Of a DNA stretch of 64,000 nucleotides, positions 1-10,668 are shown one piece after another. Source of the stretch: Heligmosomoides polygyrus polygyrus (taxonomy: Eukaryota; Nematoda; Chromadorea; Rhabditida; Heligmosomidae); NCBI GenBank assembly GCA_947396885.1, contig OX377206.1:86363960-86427959 (forward strand), written 5' to 3'. A program made the translations under genes and the position numbers. Position 1 is the stretch's first letter. Each line of letters begins with the position of its first letter. The notes below the pieces were generated by a model. That model did no database searches. It was not told the DNA's origin and saw nothing but the letters and a program-made list of their open reading frames with translations.

Positions 1-240
1 CGTGAGCTTGACAATTAGTTTATCCAAAGGGACCTTGTCGAAAGCCTTCATAAAATCAAAATAAATTACATCCACATCAATTTTTTGTTCAAGAGATTTC
101 GTCCAATCATTAAGCGTAGATAACATCAGTGTTTCAGTAGATTTACCTGAACGGAAGCCATGTTGATCATTAGGGATAAGATTATTGGACTCGAGATATA
201 ATACAAGTGCTGTCTTGAGTTTTCTCTCGAAGACCCTATT
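1..240 (-). pseudogene. Non-LTR retrotransposon reverse transcriptase fragment
   Basis: Read on the minus strand, about 79 codons from position 237 down to 1 are open. They contain the landmarks of the N-terminal part of a LINE reverse transcriptase: QHGFRSGKSTET, then a spacer, then a YFDFMKAFDKV block that holds the first catalytic aspartate (palm motif A). The family is CR1/Jockey-like. The fragment runs off the left window edge, so the rest of the palm may continue outside. Similarity fades above about 240. It could be from the same family as the LINE at 22594-23990, but the two cover different parts of the protein and cannot be compared directly. Confidence 0.85.
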
Positions 241-1064
241 CATATTCCAAAGAAATTCTAGAATATGGGTGGACTACACCAAAGGAATCGCAATATGTTG
301 TCCTACTCTAAGATGTTCATTGAAGAAGTTCACGCCTAAGATTGAGTGCTCCTCCTAACCCTCATAGCGTCAACTTATTATGAATTAAAGACACCTGGAC
401 ACATGAAAACAAACCAATTTTTTTCCTTTTTGTAATGAAAATATTTTAAGGAACATATTTCACTGTGGCACTTCTCTGTCTTGTTCTCTGCCGGCTAGCG
501 CATGGAATACTACAGAAAAACCACCCACTTACCGAAAAAAGCAAGGAGGTCATGCAGCAGGAAGAAGGAGACAACTCTAAACTTAAAGCAGATTGCTTGC
601 AGAATAGCAAACATGAAAAAGCCATGGCAATAGTACGTCTACATCGGACCTATCCTAGTCGGAGGGGTTTACTGCTAGGAAAGCCGAACAATCAAAAATA
701 AAACCATGACTACTTGGCCAGTGTAAGAGTTAACACTCAGAGTGCAAACGAAGACGTCCACGATAAGATAAGAGGAAGCGATGTAGGTCGGAGGTTAACG
801 AATCCTTTCGTGAGACAAGATAAGAGGAAAGGACAAAGGTCAAACTTAATGAATCGTTTTGCCTGATGCGTCACGCACTCTACTTCTGTTGGATATCGTG
901 GAGCCAGTTTGATGCGTTTTTGGCTTATATAATGACTTATTTGTTTAATTAATTGCCCTTGAGGGTGCACCACAACAAAAACGACATCGTAAAAAAATAA
1001 ACGTTAAGAGCAACAGTCGAACGAACGATCCCGTCATATGCAAATTAAAAACCTATCTCCTTAG
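241..1064. other. Intergenic stretch, no gene recognised
   Basis: Short open frames occur on both strands here (465-701 +, 737-973 -) but none has a recognisable domain, splice context or codon pattern. I see no repeat family that recurs elsewhere in the window. Confidence 0.4.
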
Positions 1065-1104
1065 TATTAGGTTGGCAACTAATTTCGTGGACTCTCAAGA
1101 ATCT

Positions 1105-1581
1105 TCAGCAAAAGTATTTATTAACAAATAACAAATGACAATCTTTAATTAAAATAAGATCCCTCAGAACGCAGAAGTGCTTCCCATATATCAGGTCTAT
1201 CCCCCGGCCATAGAATTGTTGTGCTTTCAAGTCCAAGAATCTTTGGAGGTGCATTTTGACCCGGTCCACATTATTGAATCGTCTTCCAACCAAGAAGTAC
1301 TGCACCGAACTAAAAATGTGGTAGTCACTCGGCGCAAGGTCTGGGCTGTAAGGTGGATGAGCTTGACGCTCCCAGTCAAGGTCTTCTATTTTTTGAGGCG
1401 TCCGGTTCGCTACGTTCCCTCCGTTTGGTGGTGTCAAGGTGGTATTAACTTCTGGGAGCTCATCAAGAACGGTTCCACCATTAATGCTGAAATCTACTCT
1501 TCTCAACCTGGCCGCGCGCAGGCTGAACTCTGCTAAAATCGGTTCAGACAGATTTTCAGGAGCGGAATTATCTTTCAGCAA
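1105..1581 (-). pseudogene. Mariner transposase C-terminal fragment
   Basis: Minus-strand frame of 158 codons. It contains HPPYSPDLAPSDYH, the hallmark of mariner transposases that includes the third catalytic aspartate (DD34D triad), followed by the usual tail with VGRRFNNVDRVKMHLQRF, QFYGRGIDL and a basic/aromatic end. The upstream part (from about 1581 to 1370) has lost the QDNARPH-type motif that carries the second aspartate, so this is not a functional enzyme. It lies inside the inverted repeats of the element at 1067-1940. Confidence 0.85.
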
Positions 1582-1758
1582 GATAACGCCAGATCACACG
1601 TCGCGAATCGGAAGCTTCAAAAAATCGAAGACTTTGGCTGGGAGCGTTTAACTCACCCACCTTACAGCCGCTCGCTGCAGCACTTCTTGGTTGGAGGACG
1701 ATTTATTAATGTGGACCATTTCAAAATGCACCTCCAAGGATTCTTGGCTTCAAAAGCA

Positions 1759-1815
1759 CAGCTACCTGGCCCATCCCACAGGAATTCTACAGCTGTGGGA
1801 TGGGCCAGGTAGCTG
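1759..1815. repeat. Perfect 23-bp hairpin inside the mariner element
   Basis: Arms 1759-1781 (begins CAGCTACCTGGCCCATCCCA) and 1793-1815 are exact reverse complements separated by 11 nt. It interrupts the transposase homology of the right half, so it is a secondary change. Confidence 0.8.
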
Positions 1816-1942
1816 ATAAATGGGAAGCAGTCCCGCGTCCCAACAGACCTTACTTTGGTTGAAAACTGTCATTTGTTATTTGTTTAGGAACACTTTTGTT
1901 GAAGGCGCTTGAGAGTCCACGAAATTAGTTGCCAACCTAATA

Positions 1943-2661
1943 ATTACTATCTGGCTACACTGATCTCATGGCACCACCCTTAGCAGTGTATCTAAGAGTT
2001 GTGTAGAAGGTTAAGAGCCGAAAAAGAAGTTACTCATAGGAATATATAAAAGCTATCTTAAAGCTATCCGTGCTCAAGCATAGTCCATGAAAACTTGGAG
2101 CGCAAAATCGATATTTCAAATAATCGTGTAAATCTTAGAAATTGTGGTGGCCAGCCGATGGACAAGCCAGTGTTCCGTTTTTCCACACAATCCTGGTACA
2201 AATCCATTGACCTCGGAGAGACGGTAGGCTTGCTTGTTCTGTGCGGGAAATCGAACCACGGACCTTAAATCAGAGCGCTGGCGGAAGTCGGTATCTCTTG
2301 AGTATAGTTATGCTCTACCAAGAATTTCGAATAATCGAGTGTATTCGAATAGCTACGATTTTCGAATATTCGAAAATCGAATACATTCGAAAATCGCGTT
2401 TTTTCGAACGTTCAAATACAAATATTCGCTTTCGAATCGAATTATTCGAATTCGAATGCTCGAATATTCACTCGGACACAACTGCACTTCTGAGACTGTG
2501 CAAACAGTCACAAGAAAGGGGAATGTACATAATAAAAATAATTCCCGGCCGTTTTCAGCCCAAGGCCGTTTTAGAATTCCAATAAGAAGTTTATTCCGAT
2601 TGCTTCTCCATAAGTTTATCGGGAGGGTTATAGCAAGGGCAAATACCTTAAAGTGTTCTAA
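1943..2661. other. Intergenic, with a TTCGAATATTCGAA-rich block at about 2325-2480
   Basis: The block at 2325-2480 is built from overlapping TTCGAATATTCGAATTCGAA-like words, a composition that recurs at 16.5, 18.1, 19.0, 20.0 and 48.2 kb. The rest holds nothing recognisable; open frames across it are a by-product of the biased words. Confidence 0.5.
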
Positions 2662-2673
2662 TACGGTAAATAA

Positions 2674-2961
2674 AAGAAGAAAGGACGGCGTTACTCAATC
2701 CCTTTTGGGATACGCCAGCGCATTCTACTTCTACGGGATGTCGTAGAGGCGATATGAATGCGTATATGGCTATACAATGACTTGCGGTGGCCAGCTGATG
2801 AACAAGTCAGCGCTTTATTCTTCCCAGACAAGTCTGGTACCAATTCACCGACCCCGGAGGGATGAAAGGCTTGGTTGGCCTGGGCGGGAAATCCGAATCG
2901 GGAACCTGGAATCGGGTGCACGCGAAAGCCGGCGCCTCCTCCGACTGCGCTACACGCGCCC
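2674..2961 (-). mobile_element. tRNA-derived SINE family A, full copy with 12-bp target duplication
   Basis: Complete copy in minus orientation: tRNA-like head at the right end (box A TAGCGCAGTCGG; box B GGTTCGGATTTCC-like) and the CCTTTATCC-type tail at the left. It is bounded by an exact 12-bp duplication, ATACGGTAAATA (2662-2673 and 2962-2973), the mark of LINE-dependent insertion. Confidence 0.92.
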
Positions 2962-2973
2962 ATACGGTAAATA

Positions 2974-4147
2974 TTGAACAAAAATATCACTGCATTATGT
3001 TGCGCGATCGAGGTGGAAACTTTCGTCAATACAAAAAACCAAGGTGGATTTGTGGCGGACCGTATTCCTCGCTTATAATGCAGCTCAAGCTTTTCATCAA
3101 CTTTCTCTCCTTCGCAGAGGTCACCACACGCAGTTCTACCGGCAAAAGACATGGGTCTTCGTAAGAGAAGAATCAGATAAGGAACTCCTTCCGATTACAC
3201 TTGGAAGGCCTCAAAAATTCGACAGACTGAGCAGAAAGAAGTTCTTTCGCTGCGATCAGAGCTCAGCGAGCTGTTCGGACTTGCTGTACTCACTCAAATC
3301 ATTCACAGAAAGGCTGAGCACGAAGCGAATGGGCTGGACTTGAAGCTGCTCGGTCACATCACACATACGCAGAGACAGGACACGCACACGAATTCTCGGC
3401 ACTACTACACCTCCCATCTCGCTCCCCTATTACACACACACAGAGTGGAGAACATGGCGGCATCGATTCACCGGTTAGTGGATACGATCAACGGAGATGA
3501 TTACTGCTGATGATGATGAGGAGGAGGAGGAGGAGGAACTGTTGTGCTGAACGGGGCAGCAGGTATTCTGCACAGGAACCGACCACCTAGGCACCACTGT
3601 CGAGGACATCACGGGGGTCGTAAATACACGACGAATCTCCTCGGGGTCCGAAGTGTAGAGAACAACGATATCAACCGCTGATCAAGATTACTCGAGGAGG
3701 GGAAACGTCACTAGTGCTGTTGTTGTAAAGTCTGATCGACGAAAGCGAGATGAGGAGACCTCCGACTGTGAAAACAACAATTCCAGCACACGGACGCATC
3801 GGTCGGGTAGAAATTGAAGAATCACTATCACATAGCGCTGATTAGAGAGATTTCTGAAAGAAGAGGTGGAGATTGAGAGGCGCCACTCGGTAGGTGATCA
3901 TTCACTGTTCCACGTGCAATATACTGCACAAATGTTGCCCAGGTGGTCATCGTGCAGGACAAAAAACGATGATTCTCATAAACCCTTCCTATCTGTCTAT
4001 ATCCTGCCTTCTAATGGCCGTGAACCGTGATGAGAAAATCCGTATGACGAGAGGCTACGATTTCATGCTTCGCGTTTTCGATATCTTCTTGTATGGCCAA
4101 CTGTTTGCCTTGATAGCCACTAGAGTAGGTTTTTCTCCACTATAGGA
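2974..4147. other. Intergenic; purine-rich GAGGAGGAG tract, no gene recognised
   Basis: A GA-rich tract (GATGATGATGAGGAGGAGGA) lies near 3507-3540 and CA-rich patches near 3360-3450. The frame 3044-3343 (+) and the opposing minus frame have no motif I recognise. The GC-richer composition and CA/GA tracts resemble a promoter or UTR more than a transposon, but I found no adjoining exon. Confidence 0.3.
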
Positions 4148-4441
4148 AGGCGCGTGTAGCGCAGTCGGAGGAGGCGCCGGCTGTCGCGTGCACCCGATAC
4201 CAGGTTACTGGTTCAGATTTCCCGTCCAGGCCGACCAAGCCTTCCATCCCTCCGGGGTCGGTGAATTGGTACCAGACTTGTCTGAGAAGGATAGAGCGCT
4301 GACTTGTTCATCGGCTGGCCACCGCAAGTCACGGTATGCCCAAATACGCATCCAAATTGCCTCCACGACATCCTGTAGACGTAGAATGCGTGGCCCATCC
4401 CAAAAGAGATTGAGTAACGCCATCCTTTATCCTTTATCCTT
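4148..4441 (+). mobile_element. tRNA-derived SINE family A
   Basis: Head GGCGCGTGTAGCGCAGTCGG at the left, tail with three TTATCC repeats at the right. Near-complete; no clear target duplication seen. Confidence 0.9.
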
Positions 4442-6090
4442 TTAACGAATTAACGGCATTAATCGTGAAAATCTGGCTTAACGGCTTAACGGAAATTTTC
4501 AGAAAAGTAACAGAATTTTTAACGGACTTTTTTCAGCAAGCTTATCACTTACCCTTAGTTTTCACTAATGTTGTAAGCTTCATCCTTACGATTAGGTCTG
4601 TTCTTGAAAAACTATTGAAGTCAATTAGAATATTTTAATGTTTGCCTGATATTCTCAGATCTTTTATGGCGCACTTGAATTTTTTAAAATAATGCTTTTT
4701 GGAGCTAGAAATTTGTTCGCCGAGCCTCCAAGCACGTCAAAGAAGATACTCCGTAAGATATGCCTTCCTCACTTGGCCCTGCTTACCCCAAAGTACTTTT
4801 GCTCGCCACCTGGGCCAGTTTAGACGGAGAGAATGTTTTCTGTTGCTGGACGTATTGTAAACGGTTTTAGAAAAGCGCTAATAACAAAAATTTGGAAAGC
4901 TACATTTCCTGAACGGCAACACGTTAACGACGTGTCACACCTTTTCGGCAGTGTGGAACCGTGTGACACGATGTCGTGTGACGGTCCCAACGATAAAAAC
5001 AAAAAGTGGATTGGACCCACGAACCAGGCACACGAAAATCTTGTGTTCGACAACGTCTTAACATTCCAATGATTGGCATTTAATTGTATTTTTATTAAGC
5101 CTTCCTGTACTTACAAAGGAAGTCTATGAACTTCCCACAAAGATTCTCAACGGGACCTATGTACATGGTCTTGTAGGGCATCGGACGAGGATCACAGAGT
5201 TGGTTCGAAAATGGCAAAAAATGGTATCACGGTGCTGACCACGAATCAGTCATCTTTTTCTAAATTGCCACTCTGCTTGCACTACTTTCAAAGGTTAAAG
5301 TCGAAGGTTGGAAAATAAGTCTGACAACATTGGAGAAGGAAACGATCGCACCAACGTGGACAACTTTACTCACCCATATCTACCGTAACCTGCCGTGATA
5401 TACCGAAATTTTAAAAACAGGTATAATATCCGTGATCAGCAACCCAAATAACCTCCGTGGGCGATGTTTGGGAGAAATTTTTTCTTTTGTCCTCTATTCG
5501 ACCTCTGGAGTAGTGAAGGGCAGCAGTGGCGGTTATTCTGCGTACACCCCGTTACTTAAACATACCCATCGTAACCTTCTGCATCAATCGTTTCATAGAA
5601 AATAGTTTCCAGATTGGTGACCTATATCCCGGATAACCCTATAGATAGATTTGAGACGAAAAATCTTTTTCGATCTCCAGAGTTGAGGGAGTAAGTACAA
5701 GTGCTCCTATTTGCAATGCCCCGATCCGTCTCCTGTAAGTGTATAGGAGAATGGTCAGGAAAAAATACACAGCTAGATAAATACCATGAGGTGGATGAAA
5801 TATGCTGTAGTTGGTAACAGTTAGTAGAATAGTAAAAGTTGCGAAAGGAATAAAAAAGCAGTCTGAAAAGAAATCCGAAGAGCAATGAGCTTGTCTTGTT
5901 GATGGGTCAAGTCAATGCATGTCGATTGTGTTCACGAATGAGGTGACAGTGAGGAACACTTCCAAAATTGATTGAGAACATTCCAAGGAGGTTATATAGG
6001 GATAGCATCTAACGGAGCCTTCCTCAGCGAGACAAACATAGTTTAACGGACGTGCGATTTCGCTGCACACAACAAAACCAGCTTCCTCCA
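4442..6090. other. Intergenic; AACGG-rich patch and diverged CGTGATCAGCA repeat
   Basis: 4445-4530 is enriched in TTAACGG words, echoed at 7290-7340. 5210-5480 carries diverged words (ATCCGTGATCAGCAACCCAA) of the tandem family at 12.94-13.58 kb. No gene recognised. Confidence 0.4.
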
Positions 6091-6189
6091 CATCTGACAA
6101 CAAGTTGAAAGCGAGGTTAGGACGCGAAGAAGGTACCTTACGGAAGCCAAAATATAAACTTCATTTGCAAAAAACGCTAACAGTCCACC

Positions 6190-6560
6190 TAGGGACGCAG
6201 AAACCCCACCCCCGGAATCGAACCCTCGACCACCTCCCGCATGTTCACCTCGCTATCCACTCGGCCATCCAGACGCTGATGACATCGTTGCGAGTGAATC
6301 ACTTGAATGTACACTGCAGCTTCGTCTAGGAAGCGTAGGAGATTATCGTATTACTATAATCTAACTTTAATTTGAGCTCCAAACTTTTTGTAAGTTAAGT
6401 TCTGAGCACGACAGGGCCATTCCAGGTGTCACTTTTGCCTTATCGGCCCGCCCTGAAGCGGTACCATTTGTTGCCATTTTCGGACCACCCAGTGTCCCGT
6501 AGCAAAAACGAAACACAGGTCTGTGATCCCCGTCACATGCTCTAGAAACCTTATAGGTCA
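6190..6560 (-). mobile_element. Class II tRNA-like repeat (SINE family C)
   Basis: On the minus strand from about 6274 there is a tRNA-like head with an exact box A (TGGCCGAGTGG) and a box B (GGTTCGATTCC), spaced as in a long-variable-arm tRNA (Leu/Ser type). The flanking 6340-6560 segment, including GAGCACGACA and GCCCGCCCTGAAGCG, is shared with 56640-56825 beside another head of the same kind, so the repeat unit is larger than the tRNA part. It is not a functional tRNA gene: the acceptor ends do not pair and the anticodon arm is poor. Confidence 0.7.
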
Positions 6561-6773
6561 CGTGTCACGTTAAGAATCTTTGATGGAATTTCATGGGCCT
6601 CCCTTGTTAGCGGGTTAGTGCTGCAGATACTCTACTATATGCTCGTTGAACAGTCACTCAAAACGGCTTCCCAGAGTACTAGGGAAGGGAGTAACCCCTG
6701 GGTCTGCGTAATTGCACATTTCAAGATGCCTTACCGTAATCATCTTGAGTTATAATTCCGTACCTATTCTTAT

Positions 6774-7064
6774 GGGCGCGTGTAGCGCAGTCGGAGGAGG
6801 CGCCGGCTGTCGCGTGCACCGGATACCAGGTTCCTGGTTCGGATTTCCGGACGAGGCCAACCAAGCTTTCCATCCCTCTAGGGTCGGTGAATTGGTACCA
6901 GACTTGTCTGGGAAGGATACACGCTGACTTGTTCATCGGCTGGCCACCGCAAGTCATTGTACGGCCAAATACGCATTCAAATCGCCTCCACGACATCCCG
7001 TAGAAGTAGAATGCGTGGCGCATCCCAAAAGGGATTGAGTAACGCCGTCCTTTACCCTTTATAT
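6774..7064 (+). mobile_element. tRNA-derived SINE family A with 14-bp target duplication
   Basis: Complete copy; exact duplication GTACCTATTCTTAT at 6760-6773 and 7065-7078. Box A and box B words are intact. Confidence 0.93.
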
Positions 7065-7078
7065 GTACCTATTCTTAT

Positions 7079-7631
7079 TCCACACCTATAGATAAGTTGT
7101 TGCTGAAGGCTTGCTTATTTTGCTGTCCACATTTTGTTGATGTTGAATTGTTTATTCTACATTGCAGTGTTGCACTCCATTCTTTAAGCTTTAGCTGCTG
7201 ACCTGTAGTTGGTCAAGTTGAAACCTATAAGGCATTCCTTGATTTGTTCACTTGAAAGAATAGTTTGGAACTAATTGTATTTGTAAATAAAATTTCACGA
7301 TTTACCGGAAATTTAACGAAAATTTTCCGTTAAAAAATTAACGCACAGAACTTTATATGCACCTCTGATGGGGAGCAGGAACTACTATGCTTCTTAATTC
7401 ATGCATTCGCTTCTTGGTAGCCAACGGAATAGGTTTTTCCATTATGGATTCTGCTCAAAGACAATATTCATTCCAACCCATAATTCTTTCCTACGCTTCT
7501 TCCAAAAGCCGTGAGCCACGGTTGTAAAAATCCATGCGAGGGCAAAAAATTTGAAGAAGATTGTGAAAAAATTTTAAAAAATTCCCATATTGTGAAAGTC
7601 TTCATCACGATATGCTGTCATAACAAGATCC
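7079..7631. other. Intergenic, nothing recognised
   Basis: AT-rich; contains the TTTAACGAAAATTTTCCGTTAA inverted word near 7306-7330. No gene or named repeat seen. Confidence 0.4.
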
Positions 7632-7646
7632 ATTTCTCGACAATGG

Positions 7647-7913
7647 GGCGCGTGTAGCGCAGTCGGAGGAGGCGCCGACTATCGGTGCACCCGATACCAG
7701 GTTCCTGGTTCGGATTTCCAGGCCAACCAAGCCTTCCATCCCTCCGGGGTCGGTGGATTGGTACCAGGATAGAGCGCTGACTTGTTCAACGGCTGGCCAC
7801 CGCAAGTTATTGTATGGCCAAATACGCATTCAAATCGCCTCCACGATATCCCGTAGAACAAAAATGCGTGGCGCATCTCAAAAGGGATTGAATAACGCCG
7901 TCCTTTATCCTTT
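7647..7913 (+). mobile_element. tRNA-derived SINE family A, internally shortened
   Basis: Copy with small internal deletions (about 7724 and 7768). It is bounded by a 15-bp duplication with two mismatches (ATTTCTCGACAATGG at 7632, ATTTCTTGATAATGG at 7914), showing an older insertion than the copy at 6774. Confidence 0.9.
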
Positions 7914-7928
7914 ATTTCTTGATAATGG

Positions 7929-9175
7929 TGCTACACTTTGAGTTTTTACGTTCTCAAAACACATGTACTCTTTTTTATTTGATTCATTTAAGCCAATAAC
8001 ATCATAGCAAAATCAACAAGCGAAAAAACACGAGAATTTTACCGTTGGCTATATGACAAGGAATGACGTCATGTTATACCAGAAATTCTTCTGCTAGAGG
8101 AGAAGAGCCCCCCCCCCCCCTCAAAAGCAGAAGTGAAATTGATGAGTCGCTTAATTGCGTTTACCTGACCGACGTTCATCGCTGCATCTCGCTTAATTCG
8201 CCCCTCAGGCAAAAGTGAACCTCTTCAATCAAACTTCAAGATTATTGACTATGCTCAAATGCAGTTTTCTCGATGTTTTTGAGATTCCCCTCTCCACGAC
8301 GATTCATCTGATACCCAATTTGACTGCAGTGTATCCACAATGAGCATGGTGCTACTTCACAGTCGTCATTTTCTTTTATTTCAAGGAATAAGTTATCAGG
8401 CTTTCAGTTGCTACTACTAGTTCGGCTACCGCTACTTCTGACGTATGCGACCACTGAAGTGGACGGGGTCAGTCAAGCTCCACGATTTCGCTGATGAACG
8501 ACGTAGCAATGGATGTCAGTCACAATAACGAAGTAAGCTAAGCGCTCTGAGGGACTAACATAAACAAAAATTCAGAAGCACTCGAGGAGATTTGCCGAGA
8601 AATATCGATTTTCTGCGGTCAAAAAGTAGAGGAGACCACCGTCAGAAGAGCGGAAGCGATCCTAGTTTGATGGTACCAAATGGTACGTTGCTCCATCATC
8701 TCCTATTCTGCACTTCCTATCAAGAACCCAGTGCTGGTTTCATAGTGCGAGGGTGCTGTGGGACCACAAAAGAGGGAATCAACTCTGCTAACTACAGTGG
8801 TTCCCCCCTCTAAGCAAAGAAAGCACTAAGAAAGAGCAACGAAGTAAAGTAGATAGTAGGAAGCAGCGACACTTCCGGTATTCAGCCGGCAGCTGACCCC
8901 GGCTGTGTTGAATGAGCGACTGACTAGCTGCAACTGTCCGGAGCGGTCACGCCTTCGTCACGTGCGGCGTGAACCAGCAGAGGAGGAGCGATGGAGTAAA
9001 ATTTACGCTTTTCGGTTTGAAGCGAGCCGAGTTCTGGTTTTGGTGCGTTTTGGAAGTCGGTAAAAGTCCCTTCCGAATGGGTCCTCTTTCGCCTTGCGAG
9101 CCAAGTTTGGGGAACGGTCACTGGTGCGAATCCGACCGCTGCATGCATCTTTTGAGACAACGTGGTCAAGTGCTT
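7929..9175. other. Intergenic; poly-C tract and a possible tRNA-like box B at 9126
   Basis: A poly-C tract is at 8110. Frames at 8592-8813 and 8969-9262 (+) show no domain. The GGTGCGAATCCGACC word at 9126-9140 resembles a Pol III box B but no box A is seen at the right spacing. Confidence 0.35.
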
Positions 9176-9525
9176 CTCTATATACCATTTTCACTTCGAA
9201 TGGGACATTTCCAAATCAAATTAGACACTTCTCACGTCAAATTGGGCACTCTTCTCACCTAGCCTAAGATATTTGAAACCATAGTGAACTCTTCCAAATC
9301 GAAATGAGCTTCTTCTATAATAAACTAGAAACTCTCCAAAAGGATTAGAACGATATTTTGCTCAAAAAACAAATTTGGTATAACTTTCTTGGAAGTTTTA
9401 ATTCACCACCCACTATGAGACCGCATAGTTTGAAATTCTATAAGACTTTTATTTGTTAAGGAAAAACAACGATGATTCAAAGCCTGCTTTAAATCGTTGT
9501 TTTTCCGACGGCAGGGCGTAGTTTC

Positions 9526-9576
9526 TGTTTGAGCATTAAAAATGGCAGCCTTGCTGCCATTTTTAATGCTCAAACA
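9526..9576. repeat. Perfect 24-bp hairpin with 3-nt loop
   Basis: Arms 9526-9549 (begins TGTTTGAGCATTAAAAATGG) and 9553-9576 are exact complements around CTT. It lies inside the fold-back element. Confidence 0.85.
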
Positions 9577-9867
9577 TTTTTTGATGCTTTTTGATGCAAC
9601 ATTTTTTGATGCTAAAACAGAGCCTGCGCCATGCCCTCGTCCAAAACGATTTTCGCGATTTTTATTCGATTGATAGCAATGCCTTAAAACTTTTCGAGTA
9701 CATGGCACGATTCAGTTTTTTAAAGTATTATATAATTGCTTGTTGTGCTTTAAAATAAAATTTAATTCATTTTTTCTTTAAAAAATGTATTGAATTATGA
9801 CACTTCTTGGGACAGGTGAACTAAAAAAATTCAAAGAAAGTTATACCAATTTTTTGAGCAAAAAATA

Positions 9868-10164
9868 AAAGGATAAAAGATAAAGGACGGCGTTATTCAA
9901 TCCTCTTTGGGATGCGCCACGCATTCTACCTCTACGGGATGTCGTGGAGGCGTGTTGAATGCGTATTTGGCCATACAATGGCTTGCGGTGGCCAGCCGAT
10001 GTACAAGTCAGTGCTTTATCCTTCCCAGACAAGTCTGGTACCAATTCACTGACCGCGGAGGGATGGAAGGCTTGGTTGGCCTGGGCGGGAAATCCGAACC
10101 AGGAACCTAGTATCGGGTGCAGGCGACAGCCGGCGCCTTCTCCGACTGCGCTCCACGCGCCCAT
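9868..10164 (-). mobile_element. tRNA-derived SINE family A nested in the fold-back element
   Basis: Complete minus-orientation copy, head at right. The short duplication CAAAAAAT (9859 and 10166) fits an insertion into the right arm of the 9176-10357 element, so the SINE is the younger of the two. Confidence 0.88.
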
Positions 10165-10368
10165 AACAAAAAATTATTCTAACATTTTATGGGTCTGCCT
10201 AAAGGTCTGTTCGCTTTGGAGGAGTTCGCTTCGATTTCAAAAGTCTTAGGCTATCTTAGAAGAGTGCCCAATTTGACGTGAAAAATGTTCAATTTGATTT
10301 GAACTGTCCAATTTGATTTGGAAAGTGTCCAATGTAACGTGAAAATGGCATATAGAGGAAATGAATGA

Positions 10369-10668
10369 ACTGGGTGCGTGTAGCGCGATTGGAAGAGGTG
10401 ACGGTTGTTGCATGCACCGGATTCCAGTTTCCTGTTTCGGATTTTCCGGCCAGGCCAACCAGGTCTTCCATCCCTCTAGGTTCAGTCAATCGCTACCAAA
10501 GTTGTCTCAGAAGGAGAAAACACTGCCCTATTCATCGGCTCGCCACCGTCAGTCGTTGTATAGCCCAATACGAGCACACCCTGCTTTCACGATATTCCGT
10601 AGAAGTAGAGTGCGTGGCGCATCTGAAACAGGTACCCATCAACGCGTTCCTATATCCTCAATCGCTAT
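10369..10668 (+). mobile_element. tRNA-derived SINE family A, diverged old copy
   Basis: Recognisable head (GTGTAGCGCGATTGGAAGAGG) and tail region (GAAGTAGAGTGCGTGGCGCATC), with many substitutions. Confidence 0.8.

Larger units (their letters stand above)
1067..1940. mobile_element. Mirror-image mariner element with 33-bp terminal inverted repeats
   Basis: Terminal inverted repeats of 33 bp match perfectly: 1067-1099 begins TTAGGTTGGCAACTAATTTC and 1908-1940 is its reverse complement. TA dinucleotides flank both ends (1065-1066 and 1941-1942), the target duplication of Tc1/mariner transposons. Both internal arms derive from the same transposase end: the left half carries it on the minus strand, the right half (about 1570-1770) carries a second, more decayed copy on the plus strand. 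The element is therefore a composite of two opposed transposase ends, a layout typical of fold-back, non-autonomous derivatives. A 23-bp perfect hairpin sits in the right half at 1759-1815. Confidence 0.85.
9176..10357. mobile_element. Fold-back (long TIR) DNA element, interrupted by a SINE
   Basis: The two flanks are inverted copies: the left end reads CTCTATATACCATTTTCAC and the right end GTGAAAATGGCATATAGAG. The match continues inward: CAAATCAAATTAGACACTT and CACGTCAAATTGGGCACTCTT on the left correspond to their complements at about 10260-10330, and CTCAAAAAACAAATTTGGTA at 9360 to 9845-9865. The right arm is split by the SINE at 9868-10164. Without it the element is about 0.88 kb. No transposase is encoded. 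A related half-copy lies at about 32100-32400. Confidence 0.75.

Noticed and set aside
3340..3880. Promoter or CpG-type regulatory island
   Set aside because: Composition is suggestive (GA and CA tracts) but no adjoining first exon or defined motif could be shown.
9003..9194. SGRIRTSDRSPN-type peptide as a conserved protein
   Set aside because: This peptide type commonly comes from tRNA-like or repeat DNA; no gene structure supports it.
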